Source of the DNA: Leptospira idonii
GTDB taxonomy: Bacteria > Spirochaetota > Leptospiria > Leptospirales > Leptospiraceae
NCBI RefSeq assembly: GCF_004770995.1
Contig: NZ_RQHW01000003.1
Coordinates: forward strand, 62,001 to 126,000
Direction of reading: 5' to 3'
DNA length: 64,000 nt
A model generated the notes under the pieces. It saw only the letters and a list, made by a program, of their open reading frames with translations, made no database searches and was not told where the DNA came from. A program made the position numbers and the translations under genes. Shown one piece after another: positions 54,000 to 62,715 of the stretch (the first letter of the stretch is position 1; each line of letters opens with the position of its first letter).

Positions 54000-55415
54000 A
54001 TGACCCTTCCGAAAGTGTGTGTAATCGGCGCCGGATCTTCCGGTATAACAGTAATTAAATCCTTAAAAGAAAACGGAATTCCTTTCGATTGTTATGAAAA
54101 AGGCAGCGATGTAGGAGGTAACTGGCGTTATAAGAACGACAACGGGTTAAGTAATATTTACAAATCCCTTCATATCAACACACACAGAGACAGGATGGAA
54201 TATAGAGACTATCCTATGCCTAAGGATTATGCTGATTATCCCAATCACGAACCCATTCAAAATTATTTTCTAGATTATGTGGATCACTTCGGGCTCAGAA
54301 AACACATCCAATTCAAAAACGGAGTAAAAAAAGTAGAAAGAAGAGAAGACGGTCTTTGGGAAGTCACTCCAGAGAAAGGGCCTTCTAAAATCTACGATGT
54401 GTTAGTTGTTGCGAACGGTCACCATTGGAGTGAAAGATGGCCGAATCCTGCTTTTCCCGGAAAATTTTCCGGACAAGTGATGCACTCTCATTCTTATGTT
54501 GATCCGAAAACTCCTTTCAACTGCGAAGGAAAGAACGTAGTGGTTTTGGGAATGGGAAACAGCGCCATGGATATTTCCGTGGAACTGTCCCGTCCGGGAG
54601 TGGCAAAAAACGTTTTTCTTTCCGCAAGAAGAGGGGCTTATGTCATTCCGAACTATCTGTTCGGAAAACCTTTGGACAAACTAACAGAGAACACACCTAC
54701 TTGGGTTCCTTTTTGGATTCAACAAGCACTCGCTCACCTTTTGATTCGATTCGGTGTAGGAAAAATGGAAGATTTCGGACTCCCTAAACCGGATCATAAA
54801 TTCGGATCCGCCCATCCTACCATTTCCCAGGATTTACTCGTTCGATTGGGAAGAGGAGACATCAAACCCAAACCGGTCATCAAGGAACTCAAAGGGAAAA
54901 AAATCGCATTCGCAGACGGATCGGAAGAAGATGCGGATGTTCTCATCTATTGCACGGGATACAACATCAAATTTCCTTTCTTTGATGAGGACTTTTTGTC
55001 CGCTCCCGACAACTATATCCCTCTTTTCTATAAGATGATCAAACCTGAATTCAACAATTTGATGTTTGTCGGACTGATGCAGCCTTTAGGAGCCATTATG
55101 CCTTTAGCGGAAATGCAGGGAAAATGGATCGCTCAGTATCTTACGGGAAATTACGAACTTCCGAACCACAAATCCATGTTAGATTGGATTCAATCGGATG
55201 AAACAGCGATGAAAAAAAGATACGTCTCAAGTACGCGACATACCATCCAGGTAGACTTCGATATTTTCCTCCATCAGATGAAAAAGGAAATGGCAGAAGG
55301 CAAAAAAAGAGCCAAAGAGGCAGGGAATCCCTTGCCAATTCAGCCTGCTGCGGAAGAGATTGATCGTATTGAATCCTCTTCGTCAAAATCGAAAAAAATT
55401 AAGGCGAAACGTTAA
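54000..55415 (+). CDS. flavin-containing monooxygenase
   Basis: This 471-residue FAD- and NADPH-dependent enzyme has FAD motif GAGSSGITVIKSL at about residues 11-23, the FMO/Baeyer-Villiger fingerprint FSGQVMHSHSY near 155, and the NADPH motif VLGMGNSAMDI near 185. DVLIYCTGYNIKFPFF matches the ATG-containing block. Members oxygenate N- or S-containing compounds or ketones; the substrate is unknown. A Ser/Lys-rich C-terminal tail (SSSSKSKKIKAKR) is present. The M23 peptidase gene overlaps the end by about 56 bases. Confidence 0.9.
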   Translation: MTLPKVCVIGAGSSGITVIKSLKENGIPFDCYEKGSDVGGNWRYKNDNGLSNIYKSLHINTHRDRMEYRDYPMPKDYADYPNHEPIQNYFLDYVDHFGLRKHIQFKNGVKKVERREDGLWEVTPEKGPSKIYDVLVVANGHHWSERWPNPAFPGKFSGQVMHSHSYVDPKTPFNCEGKNVVVLGMGNSAMDISVELSRPGVAKNVFLSARRGAYVIPNYLFGKPLDKLTENTPTWVPFWIQQALAHLLIRFGVGKMEDFGLPKPDHKFGSAHPTISQDLLVRLGRGDIKPKPVIKELKGKKIAFADGSEEDADVLIYCTGYNIKFPFFDEDFLSAPDNYIPLFYKMIKPEFNNLMFVGLMQPLGAIMPLAEMQGKWIAQYLTGNYELPNHKSMLDWIQSDETAMKKRYVSSTRHTIQVDFDIFLHQMKKEMAEGKKRAKEAGNPLPIQPAAEEIDRIESSSSKSKKIKAKR

Positions 55416-56190
55416 ATCCGATTTCGCCGCAAAACTTGCTCCGAGAAAAAATTCATTTTTTTCCGGAGCGGTTTTACTTCTCTTTCTATTCCATTTTATA
55501 AACTGTTATTCTTCGAAAGGATTGGGTTACCAGGGAAATCCTCTCTTTGGTTGGTTAGGCGGCGGAGCCACAGAGAAAAAAATCGATACGATGCAGATCT
55601 TTCAACGTTATCCTGATTTCATTGCAGACTCTTATGAATTTCCTGCAGGAGGCAAATACGGAGAAGGATATTACATCGCTCAAAAATTCGGAGTGGAAAA
55701 TCCCAAGTTCGGTTACCGATTTCATTTGGGTGAAGATTGGAATTATGTAGGAGGAGGAGACTCCGACTATGGAGCACCTGTCTATTCCATCTCCAATGGA
55801 ATCGTAAGCGTCATCGCAGATTACGGAGGTGGATGGGGCAAGGTAGTTCGGGTGATCCATAAACATCCCGTTCCTGAAACCAAAAATCAATTTTATTATT
55901 TCGAAGCCCTATATGCCCATCTTTATACGATCGAAGTGGAACCCGGACAGATGGTGAAAAAAGGAGAATGGATTGCAAGCATCGGAGATGCAGGAGGAGC
56001 GTATCCTTCCCATTTGCATTTCGAGTTGAGAACCGTCTCCGGTGCACCGTTAGGCGGTGGGTATTCGTTTTCGACGGACGGTTTTTTTTCGCCCACCAAG
56101 TTTTTGATCGCACAAGTTTCCAAAGAGAAAGCGATCCATGAGGATCAGTTCGGTCCTGCCGCAGTGGAAAAACCTGCGACAGCTCCTTAG
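55360..56190 (+). CDS. M23 (LytM-type) peptidase, predicted lipoprotein
   Basis: The 276-residue protein has a basic n-region, a hydrophobic stretch (FFSGAVLLLFLFHFINC) ending in a lipobox Cys at about residue 49, and a C-terminal metallopeptidase domain. Zinc ligands are in RFHLGEDWNY (His and Asp) and SHLHFEL (the His-x-His motif). Such enzymes cut peptidoglycan cross-links. The start is uncertain: TTG at 55360 has GGAAGAG nearby, TTG at 55369 is also possible, and both lie inside the monooxygenase gene. A long n-region precedes the signal, which is unusual. Confidence 0.85.
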   Translation: MIVLNPLRQNRKKLRRNVKSDFAAKLAPRKNSFFSGAVLLLFLFHFINCYSSKGLGYQGNPLFGWLGGGATEKKIDTMQIFQRYPDFIADSYEFPAGGKYGEGYYIAQKFGVENPKFGYRFHLGEDWNYVGGGDSDYGAPVYSISNGIVSVIADYGGGWGKVVRVIHKHPVPETKNQFYYFEALYAHLYTIEVEPGQMVKKGEWIASIGDAGGAYPSHLHFELRTVSGAPLGGGYSFSTDGFFSPTKFLIAQVSKEKAIHEDQFGPAAVEKPATAP

Positions 56191-56525
56191 AAACTCTTTA
56201 TAAAACCGAGCACCTCGTCTTCTTTTTCCGCATTTGTATCATAAAAGTTACAATGGATTTCAAACAAAGGTTCCCCTTCGATCTTAGTACACTTCAATAC
56301 TTTTACGTAACAATCCATCGAGCCGGTCATTGAGACCATTTTCAAAGAAACTTTTAGGATCGTAGATACATCGAATGCATTCGTATGAATGAAAGTCATC
56401 CCTCGAGCACTGATGTGTTTATGGATGTTGTAGTCGTCACATACTTCTAAATTCAAAGTGAATGAAGAAGGAATTTCTGTATAATGATTGGGTTTCATAG
56501 GTTTTCTATACGTTGTAGCAAACAT
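56187..56525 (-). CDS. PilZ-like small protein
   Basis: A 112-residue protein with a beta-rich pattern resembling a PilZ domain: SFTLNLEVCDDYNIHKHISARGMTFIHTNAFDVSTILKVSLKM and a C-terminal VKVLKCTKIEGEPLFEIHCNFY. The N-terminal RxxxR and the D/N-x-S-x-x-G c-di-GMP motifs are not intact (HISARGM), so nucleotide binding is doubtful. It converges on the M23 gene with a 4-base overlap. The call is tentative. Confidence 0.5.
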   Translation of the reverse strand: MFATTYRKPMKPNHYTEIPSSFTLNLEVCDDYNIHKHISARGMTFIHTNAFDVSTILKVSLKMVSMTGSMDCYVKVLKCTKIEGEPLFEIHCNFYDTNAEKEDEVLGFIKSF

Positions 56526-56799
56526 AATCGAATTACATCATCTCTCAATTACTATTTTATGACAGCCGGGTAAAACTTTAGGCGAAAAGTTCCGATTTAG
56601 GGAAAACTGATACCTCCCGTTATTTACAGACAAACTTTTATTATCCGAAAATCTACTCTTTGTAAGACGATCTTCGAGGAAATGCCGCAAGTATGTATGC
56701 TTTTTCGGGGCGTTTTTTGTCTAAAAATTTCAAATGCGGATTTGAAAATATCTTGCTTTCCGAAATTACGTCCCCTCTATTGATCCAATTCGAAGGAGG

Positions 56800-57363
56800 A
56801 TGCAAAAGGGTTCCCGAAAAGAATCCGCTTCTATGATCGAAAAAAAAATCAATTCTTTGGGAGGCTACGGACTATTCGCCTCACAAATATTCCTACCTGG
56901 AACCCTGTTATTTACTGAAAAAGATTGGTACGCCGACATTGCACTGGGCGGCTGGGAAGTTCACAGCATTGAAGAAGTGAACCGATTCCCCGAATCGGAG
57001 AAGGAAATGTTTTTAAAATACAGTTTCGATCTTTCTTTCGGGAAAACAATGGGAACTTTCTCCGAAAATCATGTCCATAACCTGACTAATTTTCTCAACC
57101 ATTCCTGCGGACCGAACACTCAGTTCGACGGCCAGGACAATATCATAGCCAAAGGAACGATTTATCCGGGAGACGAACTTACCATCGATTACGGAAGTTT
57201 TGTGGTGAATTTCGACCAGAGCTTTCAGTGTTTTTGTGGTACCTCCCACTGCCGCAGCAGGATCAAAAAGGAAGATTGGAAAGTTTTATCCCTCAACCCC
57301 GAGAATAAATTCCCCAAATTCCTAAGCGAAGCGATCTTACTTTCCAACCAAATCCCTGTTTAA
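56800..57363 (+). CDS. SET-domain protein
   Basis: This 187-residue protein is essentially a single SET domain. It has the start GGYGLFASQIFLPGTLLFTE, the core motif NFLNHSCGPNTQFDG (pseudoknot NHS/C), GDELTIDYGSF, and a post-SET-like Cys cluster FQCFCGTSHCRSR. SET proteins transfer methyl groups from S-adenosylmethionine to Lys residues. The start is not settled: the ATG at 56800 directly abuts AAGGAGG, whereas the ATG at 56833 (176 residues) has weak upstream purines. The target protein is unknown; bacterial SET proteins occur in a few lineages, and horizontal origin is possible. Confidence 0.85.
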   Translation: MQKGSRKESASMIEKKINSLGGYGLFASQIFLPGTLLFTEKDWYADIALGGWEVHSIEEVNRFPESEKEMFLKYSFDLSFGKTMGTFSENHVHNLTNFLNHSCGPNTQFDGQDNIIAKGTIYPGDELTIDYGSFVVNFDQSFQCFCGTSHCRSRIKKEDWKVLSLNPENKFPKFLSEAILLSNQIPV

Positions 57364-57496
57364 AGAAAAAAGAATCTTGGCATTCGGAAATTCTACCGAA
57401 GGAAAACTAGAAATGCTGGGATTCTTGCTTCAGGCATAGGAAAAAGACTTTTCGAATTATGTCACATTGCTAGAATGATTCCCAACTGGAGGCAGA

Positions 57497-57640
57497 ATGT
57501 TTTATCTCCTATTGGCCTTACTACATGAAGATTTTTCTTCCGGAAGAATCGATTTCGCATCTTATTTTGAGAACATTGTCCTCTTAGCGGCAGACCACGA
57601 GCGGATCAAAGAGAACTTAAAGGTCTCCAAAGCTGCGTGA
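57497..57640 (+). CDS. small protein, 47 residues, strong ribosome site
   Basis: An ATG at 57497 preceded by CTGGAGGCAGA (GGAGG 6 bases upstream) opens a 47-codon frame to TGA at 57640. The product starts with a hydrophobic MFYLLLALLHED and continues acidic and helical (FENIVLLAADHERIKENL). It could be a single-helix membrane peptide or a soluble helix. It sits between the SET and protease genes, neither overlapping. I do not recognise it. Confidence 0.5.
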   Translation: MFYLLLALLHEDFSSGRIDFASYFENIVLLAADHERIKENLKVSKAA

Positions 57641-57749
57641 TTGTACGCAAAAAACTCACAGTTTTACAATATTTGTCAAAATCCTAATATTATTGTAGTA
57701 ATAAATCCACTTAGCTTATCATAGAAGACGATTCGAACGGATCTCTTCT

Positions 57750-59468
57750 ATGAATCGTCTTCTTGCTTTATTCATTTTACTTTCGATTCACAACGGTTGT
57801 AACAATTCCGATTCAAAAAAAAATTCAGCTCTCTGGCTCAACCCCATCCTTTTAGGAACCAAGTCCACAGTCGACTACTCACCTACAGACTGCAGTGCAG
57901 TCAGTTCACCTAACGATACATACTACGGCTATCAATGGCATTTGAAAAACACGGGGCAAGCCATGTATTCGGGAACTCATCCTGCGGGAACTTCCGGAGC
58001 GGATATCAATGTTCTTCCCGTTTGGCAGGCGGGCCTCAGCGGAAAAACCACTTTGGTTTCCATAGTGGACGACGGGGTTTTATTGGATCATGAAGATCTG
58101 CAGCCGAATGCAAAATCGGAAAGTGTGAACTTTTTGCACGGAACGAACGGACTTGCAGCAAACGATACGGGAGGAGAACTCGCAAATCACGGAACAGCGG
58201 TTACAGGCATAATCTCCGCAAGAGGAGGGAACGGGATAGGGGTTACCGGAGTAGCGCCTTGCAGTCAATTCATAGCTTATAATTATCTTTCTAAAAGTAC
58301 GGATGCCAATATGGCAACTTCATTGACTGGGAATAAATCCGTTTTCGTTTCCAACAACAGTTGGGGAAGTGAAGACGGATCGGGACATTATCAAAAAGCA
58401 CCTAATTCATTTTATACGAATATAGAAGCGGGGATAACAAACAATCGTGAAGGAAAAGGAACCGTCTATGTTTTTGCAGGAGGAAACGGTGCGGGAACTT
58501 TAGGAGAAGCGACAGGTACGGAAGTAGATAATTCGAATTATGACGGTTATGCTTCCCATTACGGAACTATGGCTGTTTCGGGGGTTCTCAATACGGGAGT
58601 CAGAGCCGCCTATTCGGAAAAAGGCGCCAATCTCTGGTTATCCGCTTATACGGGAAGAGACGGAGTGATCAATACCGCCATTACAACCACTGACAATATA
58701 GGATTCACAACGGAATGGGGATACAACCCTGGAACGGGAAGTACGAATTATCCGGATACTTCCAGTTTCAATTATCCGAACAGAAAGTACACTTCCACCT
58801 TCAACGGAACTTCCGCAGCGGCACCAATGGTTTCCGGAGTGGTTTCTCTCCTTTTAGAAAAATATCCCAACCTGACTTGGAGAGATGTGAAAGTGATTTT
58901 GGCAAAATCCGCCAAAAAAACGGACTCTTCCGATGCAAACTGGGTGAGCACTTCTCCGGGATACGACTACAGCACTGTTTACGGATTCGGAACTGTGGAT
59001 GCGGAACAAGCGTTGCAAACGGCATCTTCCTGGACCAGCCTGGGAGGATCCTCCTCTTTGAAAACCTGGTCTACGGAAGGAACAGTCAGCTTGAACATAG
59101 ACCAGTCGGGAAGTTACAGCACTCAAAACATAGTCGTTTCCTCTTCCGGGATCACCAAAATCGAATTCATCCGGCTCATTCTTACATCCAGCCACCCGAA
59201 TCCGGGAGAAATCAGAATGAAACTTCAGTCTCCCACTAGTCCCGTACAAAGAACGATAGAGATTCAAGAGCCTCATCTATGTTATTCGGGAGGAAAAAAA
59301 CAAACTCCGACTATAAGTTGTTCTGCGATGACGAATCAAATTTTCGGAGTTTCGGGATTTTTGGATTTTCCCGCAAATGGTACATGGAATCTTCTCCTGA
59401 AAGATGAGAACAGCGGGACTCCTACTGGGAATCTGACATATTATAAGATCATTTTCTACGGATCTTAA
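57750..59468 (+). CDS. subtilisin/kexin-like serine protease, lipoprotein with P-domain
   Basis: The 572-residue protein has a lipoprotein signal (LLALFILLSIHNGC) and an S8 protease domain with catalytic residues Asp107 (VDDGVLLDHEDL), His147 (NHGTAVTGIISA) and Ser355 (FNGTSAAAPMVSGVV), and the oxyanion region SNNSWGS. The C-terminal 140 residues (about 430-572) read as a proprotein convertase P-domain, with ITKIEFIRLILTSSHPNPGEIRMKLQSP and GTWNLLLKDENSG. This is the layout of kexin-like enzymes. It is probably surface-exposed or periplasmic. A pro-region is short or missing. Confidence 0.9.
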   Translation: MNRLLALFILLSIHNGCNNSDSKKNSALWLNPILLGTKSTVDYSPTDCSAVSSPNDTYYGYQWHLKNTGQAMYSGTHPAGTSGADINVLPVWQAGLSGKTTLVSIVDDGVLLDHEDLQPNAKSESVNFLHGTNGLAANDTGGELANHGTAVTGIISARGGNGIGVTGVAPCSQFIAYNYLSKSTDANMATSLTGNKSVFVSNNSWGSEDGSGHYQKAPNSFYTNIEAGITNNREGKGTVYVFAGGNGAGTLGEATGTEVDNSNYDGYASHYGTMAVSGVLNTGVRAAYSEKGANLWLSAYTGRDGVINTAITTTDNIGFTTEWGYNPGTGSTNYPDTSSFNYPNRKYTSTFNGTSAAAPMVSGVVSLLLEKYPNLTWRDVKVILAKSAKKTDSSDANWVSTSPGYDYSTVYGFGTVDAEQALQTASSWTSLGGSSSLKTWSTEGTVSLNIDQSGSYSTQNIVVSSSGITKIEFIRLILTSSHPNPGEIRMKLQSPTSPVQRTIEIQEPHLCYSGGKKQTPTISCSAMTNQIFGVSGFLDFPANGTWNLLLKDENSGTPTGNLTYYKIIFYGS

Positions 59469-59553
59469 GGCTCCTTTGCCCTGGAATTTTCTCCTTGTTC
59501 GGATATGCTCTTTTTGTACGGTATCTGAAAAACTACATCTTTAGGAATATCTA

Positions 59554-60726
59554 ATGACAACTGCAAAACTTCTCACAAGTTTTTCCTCTCAGTCTCAGAA
59601 ATTTTTCTTACAATTCGGCGGGCAAGGTTCTCCTTATCTTAAAGAACTTGCAAAACTTTTCCAAGAACCGGAACTCAAAGAATTCTTCGCTATTTCTTTC
59701 CAAACTCTCGATCAAATCGTTGCCAGAGACGGCAAAAGTCCTTTCTTAAGCGAAGGTTTAAACTTCAAAGCTTGGTTGGAAAATCCGGACAGCGCTCCTT
59801 CCGAAGATTATCTATCCCGCGCTCCCGTTTCCGTTCCTGGAATCTTCATGACCCAAATTGCGAACTATGTGCTCGTAACTAAAAGAGGTTATCCTACTGC
59901 GGATCTTATCAAAACTACGGGTGCCATCAGCGGCCACAGCCAAGGTGTGATTGCGGGAGCATTGGTAGGATTAGGTAAAGAAGGAGATGATTTCCTAAAA
60001 GCATACAGCGACTTCTTAAAATTCGTTTTCTACTTAGGATTCAACGGTCAAAAAGTTTATCCTGATTTCAATGTTGCTGCTAATATCGTTCAAGAGAACG
60101 AAGCAAACGGAGACAAAAACCCTGCTCCTATGGTTGCTGTGATCGGTTACACCAAAGATGAGTTAGAAGATAGAGTGAAACAAACAAACGAATCTTTGGG
60201 ACTCAAAGGCCAAGACACTGTTTTTATTTCTCTTTACAACACTCCCGATTCCATGATCTTATCTGCGCTTCCTTCTTCTTTGCTTGCTTTCAGAAAAAAA
60301 TGGAAAGCGGAAATGGATGAGAAAAAATTCAAATTCGTATATTTGAAAACGACCGCTCCTTTCCACTGCCCTTTCATGAATGCATCCCTTCCCGGTTTCG
60401 TCAAAGAAGATGCGGAAGTGGTTCCTTTCCCTTATTCCGGAAGCGATTTGAAAGTTCCCGTTTACAGCATCTTCGACGGACACAACCTTCAAAAAGACGG
60501 AAACCTAAGAGACATTCTTTTCAAAATGGTTTTGATCGAGCCGCTTTACTGGGATTTGGCGATCGCTCCTATCTGGAACGATTCTTCCATTCAGGCAGTT
60601 ATCGATTTCGGACCGAGTGTAGTGAGTCAAAGATTGACAGGCGGACACTTAAAAGCGAAGAATATCGAAAAACAATCATTATGTGCTTCTAACGCAAAGG
60701 AATTGAAACAAATTCTAGAAGTATAA
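59554..60726 (+). CDS. stand-alone acyltransferase, malonyl/acyl-CoA:ACP transferase-like
   Basis: This 390-residue protein has the AT-domain motifs FGGQGSPYL near the N terminus, VSVPGIFMTQIANYV, the active-site block ISGHSQGVIAGALVG with catalytic Ser near residue 132, and the catalytic His in TTAPFHCPFM. The Gly-His-Ser-Gln-Gly pentapeptide and the length resemble the starter-unit or malonyl/palmitoyl transferase domain of type I fatty acid synthases more than FabD (about 310 residues). A role in fatty acid or polyketide synthesis is inferred. A WYL regulator gene overlaps the stop by one base. Confidence 0.85.
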   Translation: MTTAKLLTSFSSQSQKFFLQFGGQGSPYLKELAKLFQEPELKEFFAISFQTLDQIVARDGKSPFLSEGLNFKAWLENPDSAPSEDYLSRAPVSVPGIFMTQIANYVLVTKRGYPTADLIKTTGAISGHSQGVIAGALVGLGKEGDDFLKAYSDFLKFVFYLGFNGQKVYPDFNVAANIVQENEANGDKNPAPMVAVIGYTKDELEDRVKQTNESLGLKGQDTVFISLYNTPDSMILSALPSSLLAFRKKWKAEMDEKKFKFVYLKTTAPFHCPFMNASLPGFVKEDAEVVPFPYSGSDLKVPVYSIFDGHNLQKDGNLRDILFKMVLIEPLYWDLAIAPIWNDSSIQAVIDFGPSVVSQRLTGGHLKAKNIEKQSLCASNAKELKQILEV

Positions 60727-61682
60727 TGAATCCTTCTACCCTAAGGGCAGCTTCCAAACTCAATCTGATCCGAATTCTATCGGCACATCCGGATGGTTTG
60801 AGTTTGGAGGATCTCCAAAAAATCACAGGACACAAATCCGTCACCGAACTCAAAAAAGAGCTCGGTGAACTTTACATGATCGAAATGTATCCCTACTCTC
60901 CTCAGGATTGTGTGGATATCGATTTCGACGGAGAACTTGTGAAGATCCGTCTGCCCATCGCTATCGATAAAGCACTGCCTCTTTCTCCCGACGAATGGAT
61001 TCTGTTACGCGACTTAGTCTCTCGTCAGGGACAGAAAGAAGAAGATTCCAAAAAACATTTAGTAGAATCGATTTTAAAAAAGATAAACTCGATCATTCCT
61101 TCCGAAACCTGGGAACCTCATTCAGAGATCAGAAAAAAAATCACGGACTCCATTCAAAACCAGAAGATCATCGAACTGGATTATTGGAAAAGAAACAGCA
61201 AAGAAAAAGAAGTGAGAACCTTATCTCCTTGGCTTCTTTGGGAAGAAAATGAATCTTACCTTTTGGGTTTCGATCTGGAAAAACAGGAATTTCGATCCTA
61301 TCGAATCGACTGCATTTTATCCATCAGAGAAACCGACCGCAAAATCGGAGAAATTCCGAAGGGCGCAAAAGAATGGTTAGATGGTTTCGTGCAATTGGTT
61401 CAACCGAAACAAGAACCGAAAGATCGCCACGCAGTCCTTTTCGCAAAAGATTCCTCCGCATTTCATTTAGGAAGAAAACTTCCCTTAAAAGACCTGAATA
61501 CCACCAAATCCTACTTTGGTGAAACTTACTACGGCTACCAAGCTCCGATTCAGGAAGAAAATTGGTTTATCAATACCATTCTAGGTTACGGAACCAGCAT
61601 CATAGTTACGGAACCGAAAGAACTTTCCGAAAAGATTCGGGGAAAAATCGAAGAAGCAAAATCCCTGATCCCCGGAAAATAA
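60726..61682 (+). CDS. WYL-domain transcriptional regulator
   Basis: The 318-residue protein has an N-terminal winged-helix-like segment (LNLIRILSAHPDGLSLEDLQKITGHKSVTELKKEL), an intermediate charged region, and a WYL domain (about residues 145-215: IIELDYWKRNSKEKEVRTLSPWLLWEENESYLLGFDLEKQEFRSYRIDCI). The exact WYL tripeptide is replaced by ESYLLGF, as in many members. WYL domains bind nucleic acid or small ligands and control expression. The start overlaps the acyltransferase stop (TAATG), so the two are translationally linked. Confidence 0.85.
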   Translation: MNPSTLRAASKLNLIRILSAHPDGLSLEDLQKITGHKSVTELKKELGELYMIEMYPYSPQDCVDIDFDGELVKIRLPIAIDKALPLSPDEWILLRDLVSRQGQKEEDSKKHLVESILKKINSIIPSETWEPHSEIRKKITDSIQNQKIIELDYWKRNSKEKEVRTLSPWLLWEENESYLLGFDLEKQEFRSYRIDCILSIRETDRKIGEIPKGAKEWLDGFVQLVQPKQEPKDRHAVLFAKDSSAFHLGRKLPLKDLNTTKSYFGETYYGYQAPIQEENWFINTILGYGTSIIVTEPKELSEKIRGKIEEAKSLIPGK

Positions 61683-61696
61683 TTCGTTTCTAACTC

Positions 61697-62608
61697 GTGA
61701 AAGTTTTATCTTACGCAAAAATCAATTTAGGTTTGGAGATTCCTTTCAAAAGAGAGGACGGTTATCATGAAATCCGAAGCCTGTTTTTAAAAACAAACTT
61801 CGGGGACGACTTCGAATGTTCTTCCTTTCCGTTAACTTCTCCGCAAACTCCCGAATTCAGACTTATCTCTTCCAATGAATTGAGTCCGAAAAAACACCCT
61901 CTCTTCGAATCCGTCTCGGAACGAGGAGACATAACTAAGAATATACTTTATAAGGCATATCTAAAATTGTTTCCCCATCTGACGGAGCCTTTCGGAGTGG
62001 AAGTTCGCCTAACAAAGAGAATTCCTCCGGAAGGAGGAGTGGGGGGAGGAAGTTCCAATGCAGGAAGCCTTCTTCGATTTTTATTTTCTAAAACGAATCT
62101 GAGCGGAGAAGAAAAAATCTCCTTTGCCAAATCCATCGGCGCAGATGTCCCTTTTTTTCTACAAGACCACCACTGCAAAGTCACTGGAATCGGAGAAACC
62201 TTAGAACCTATCTCCGTTTCTTCCGGTTTTGGAGTTCTTGCCGTCCCCAATGTCTCTCTTTCTACAAAAGCAATGTACGAGGGACTTCAAAAAAGTTTAC
62301 AAAAAACCAGTGACTCAAAAGTATGGAAAACTCTGACAGAGGATGTGATTCGAAGTCTTCAGGTCGGTGCATGGGCCAGCCTTAACGGCATACTAGAGAA
62401 CGAGTTCGAAAAAATCGCTTTCCAGTCCCACCCCGATTTAAAGGAATTGAAATCAGGAATTTTGCAAGAAGGTGCGGTTTACGCTTCTTTATCAGGTTCC
62501 GGTTCTTGTTTGTATGGCCTTGTTGCCAAAGAGACAGACCAACCGATTTTGCTCTCTTCTTTGAAACGTCGATTTCCCGAAACGGATTTCCGATCCTTCT
62601 CTTTATAG
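61697..62608 (+). CDS. ispE: 4-diphosphocytidyl-2-C-methyl-D-erythritol kinase
   Basis: This 303-residue GHMP kinase phosphorylates CDP-methylerythritol in the non-mevalonate isoprenoid pathway. It starts at a GTG with YAKINLGLEI (usual start block), has the ATP-binding loop RIPPEGGVGGGSSNAGSLL, AKSIGADVPFFL and the C-terminal SLSGSGSCLYGLV. The gene is followed 4 bases later by tRNA-Gln and then by the glmU-type gene. Confidence 0.95.
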   Translation: MKVLSYAKINLGLEIPFKREDGYHEIRSLFLKTNFGDDFECSSFPLTSPQTPEFRLISSNELSPKKHPLFESVSERGDITKNILYKAYLKLFPHLTEPFGVEVRLTKRIPPEGGVGGGSSNAGSLLRFLFSKTNLSGEEKISFAKSIGADVPFFLQDHHCKVTGIGETLEPISVSSGFGVLAVPNVSLSTKAMYEGLQKSLQKTSDSKVWKTLTEDVIRSLQVGAWASLNGILENEFEKIAFQSHPDLKELKSGILQEGAVYASLSGSGSCLYGLVAKETDQPILLSSLKRRFPETDFRSFSL

Positions 62609-62612
62609 AAAC

Positions 62613-62688
62613 TGGCCTGTAGCCAAGCGGTAAGGCAGCGGTTTTTGGTATCGCCATTCCCTAGGTTCGAATCCTAGCAGGCCAGCCA
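62613..62688 (+). tRNA. tRNA-Gln (anticodon TTG)
   Basis: The 76-base gene folds as a cloverleaf: acceptor TGGCCTG with CAGGCCA, a D-arm TAGCCAAGCGGTAAGGC region, anticodon stem GCGGT/ATCGC with loop TTTTGGT giving anticodon TTG at 62645-62647, and a TPsiC arm CTAGGTTCGAATCCTAG. The 3' CCA is encoded (62686-62688) after discriminator G. This reads CAA and, by wobble, CAG codons. It starts 4 bases after ispE, and a run of T follows its end. Confidence 0.97.
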
Positions 62689-62715
62689 GTTTTTATTTTT
62701 CCATATTTCTATCGT

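Noticed and set aside
58715..59239. 174-residue plus-strand frame
   Set aside because: It is an out-of-frame overlap with the kexin-like protease, whose catalytic Ser355 and P-domain are read in the other frame.
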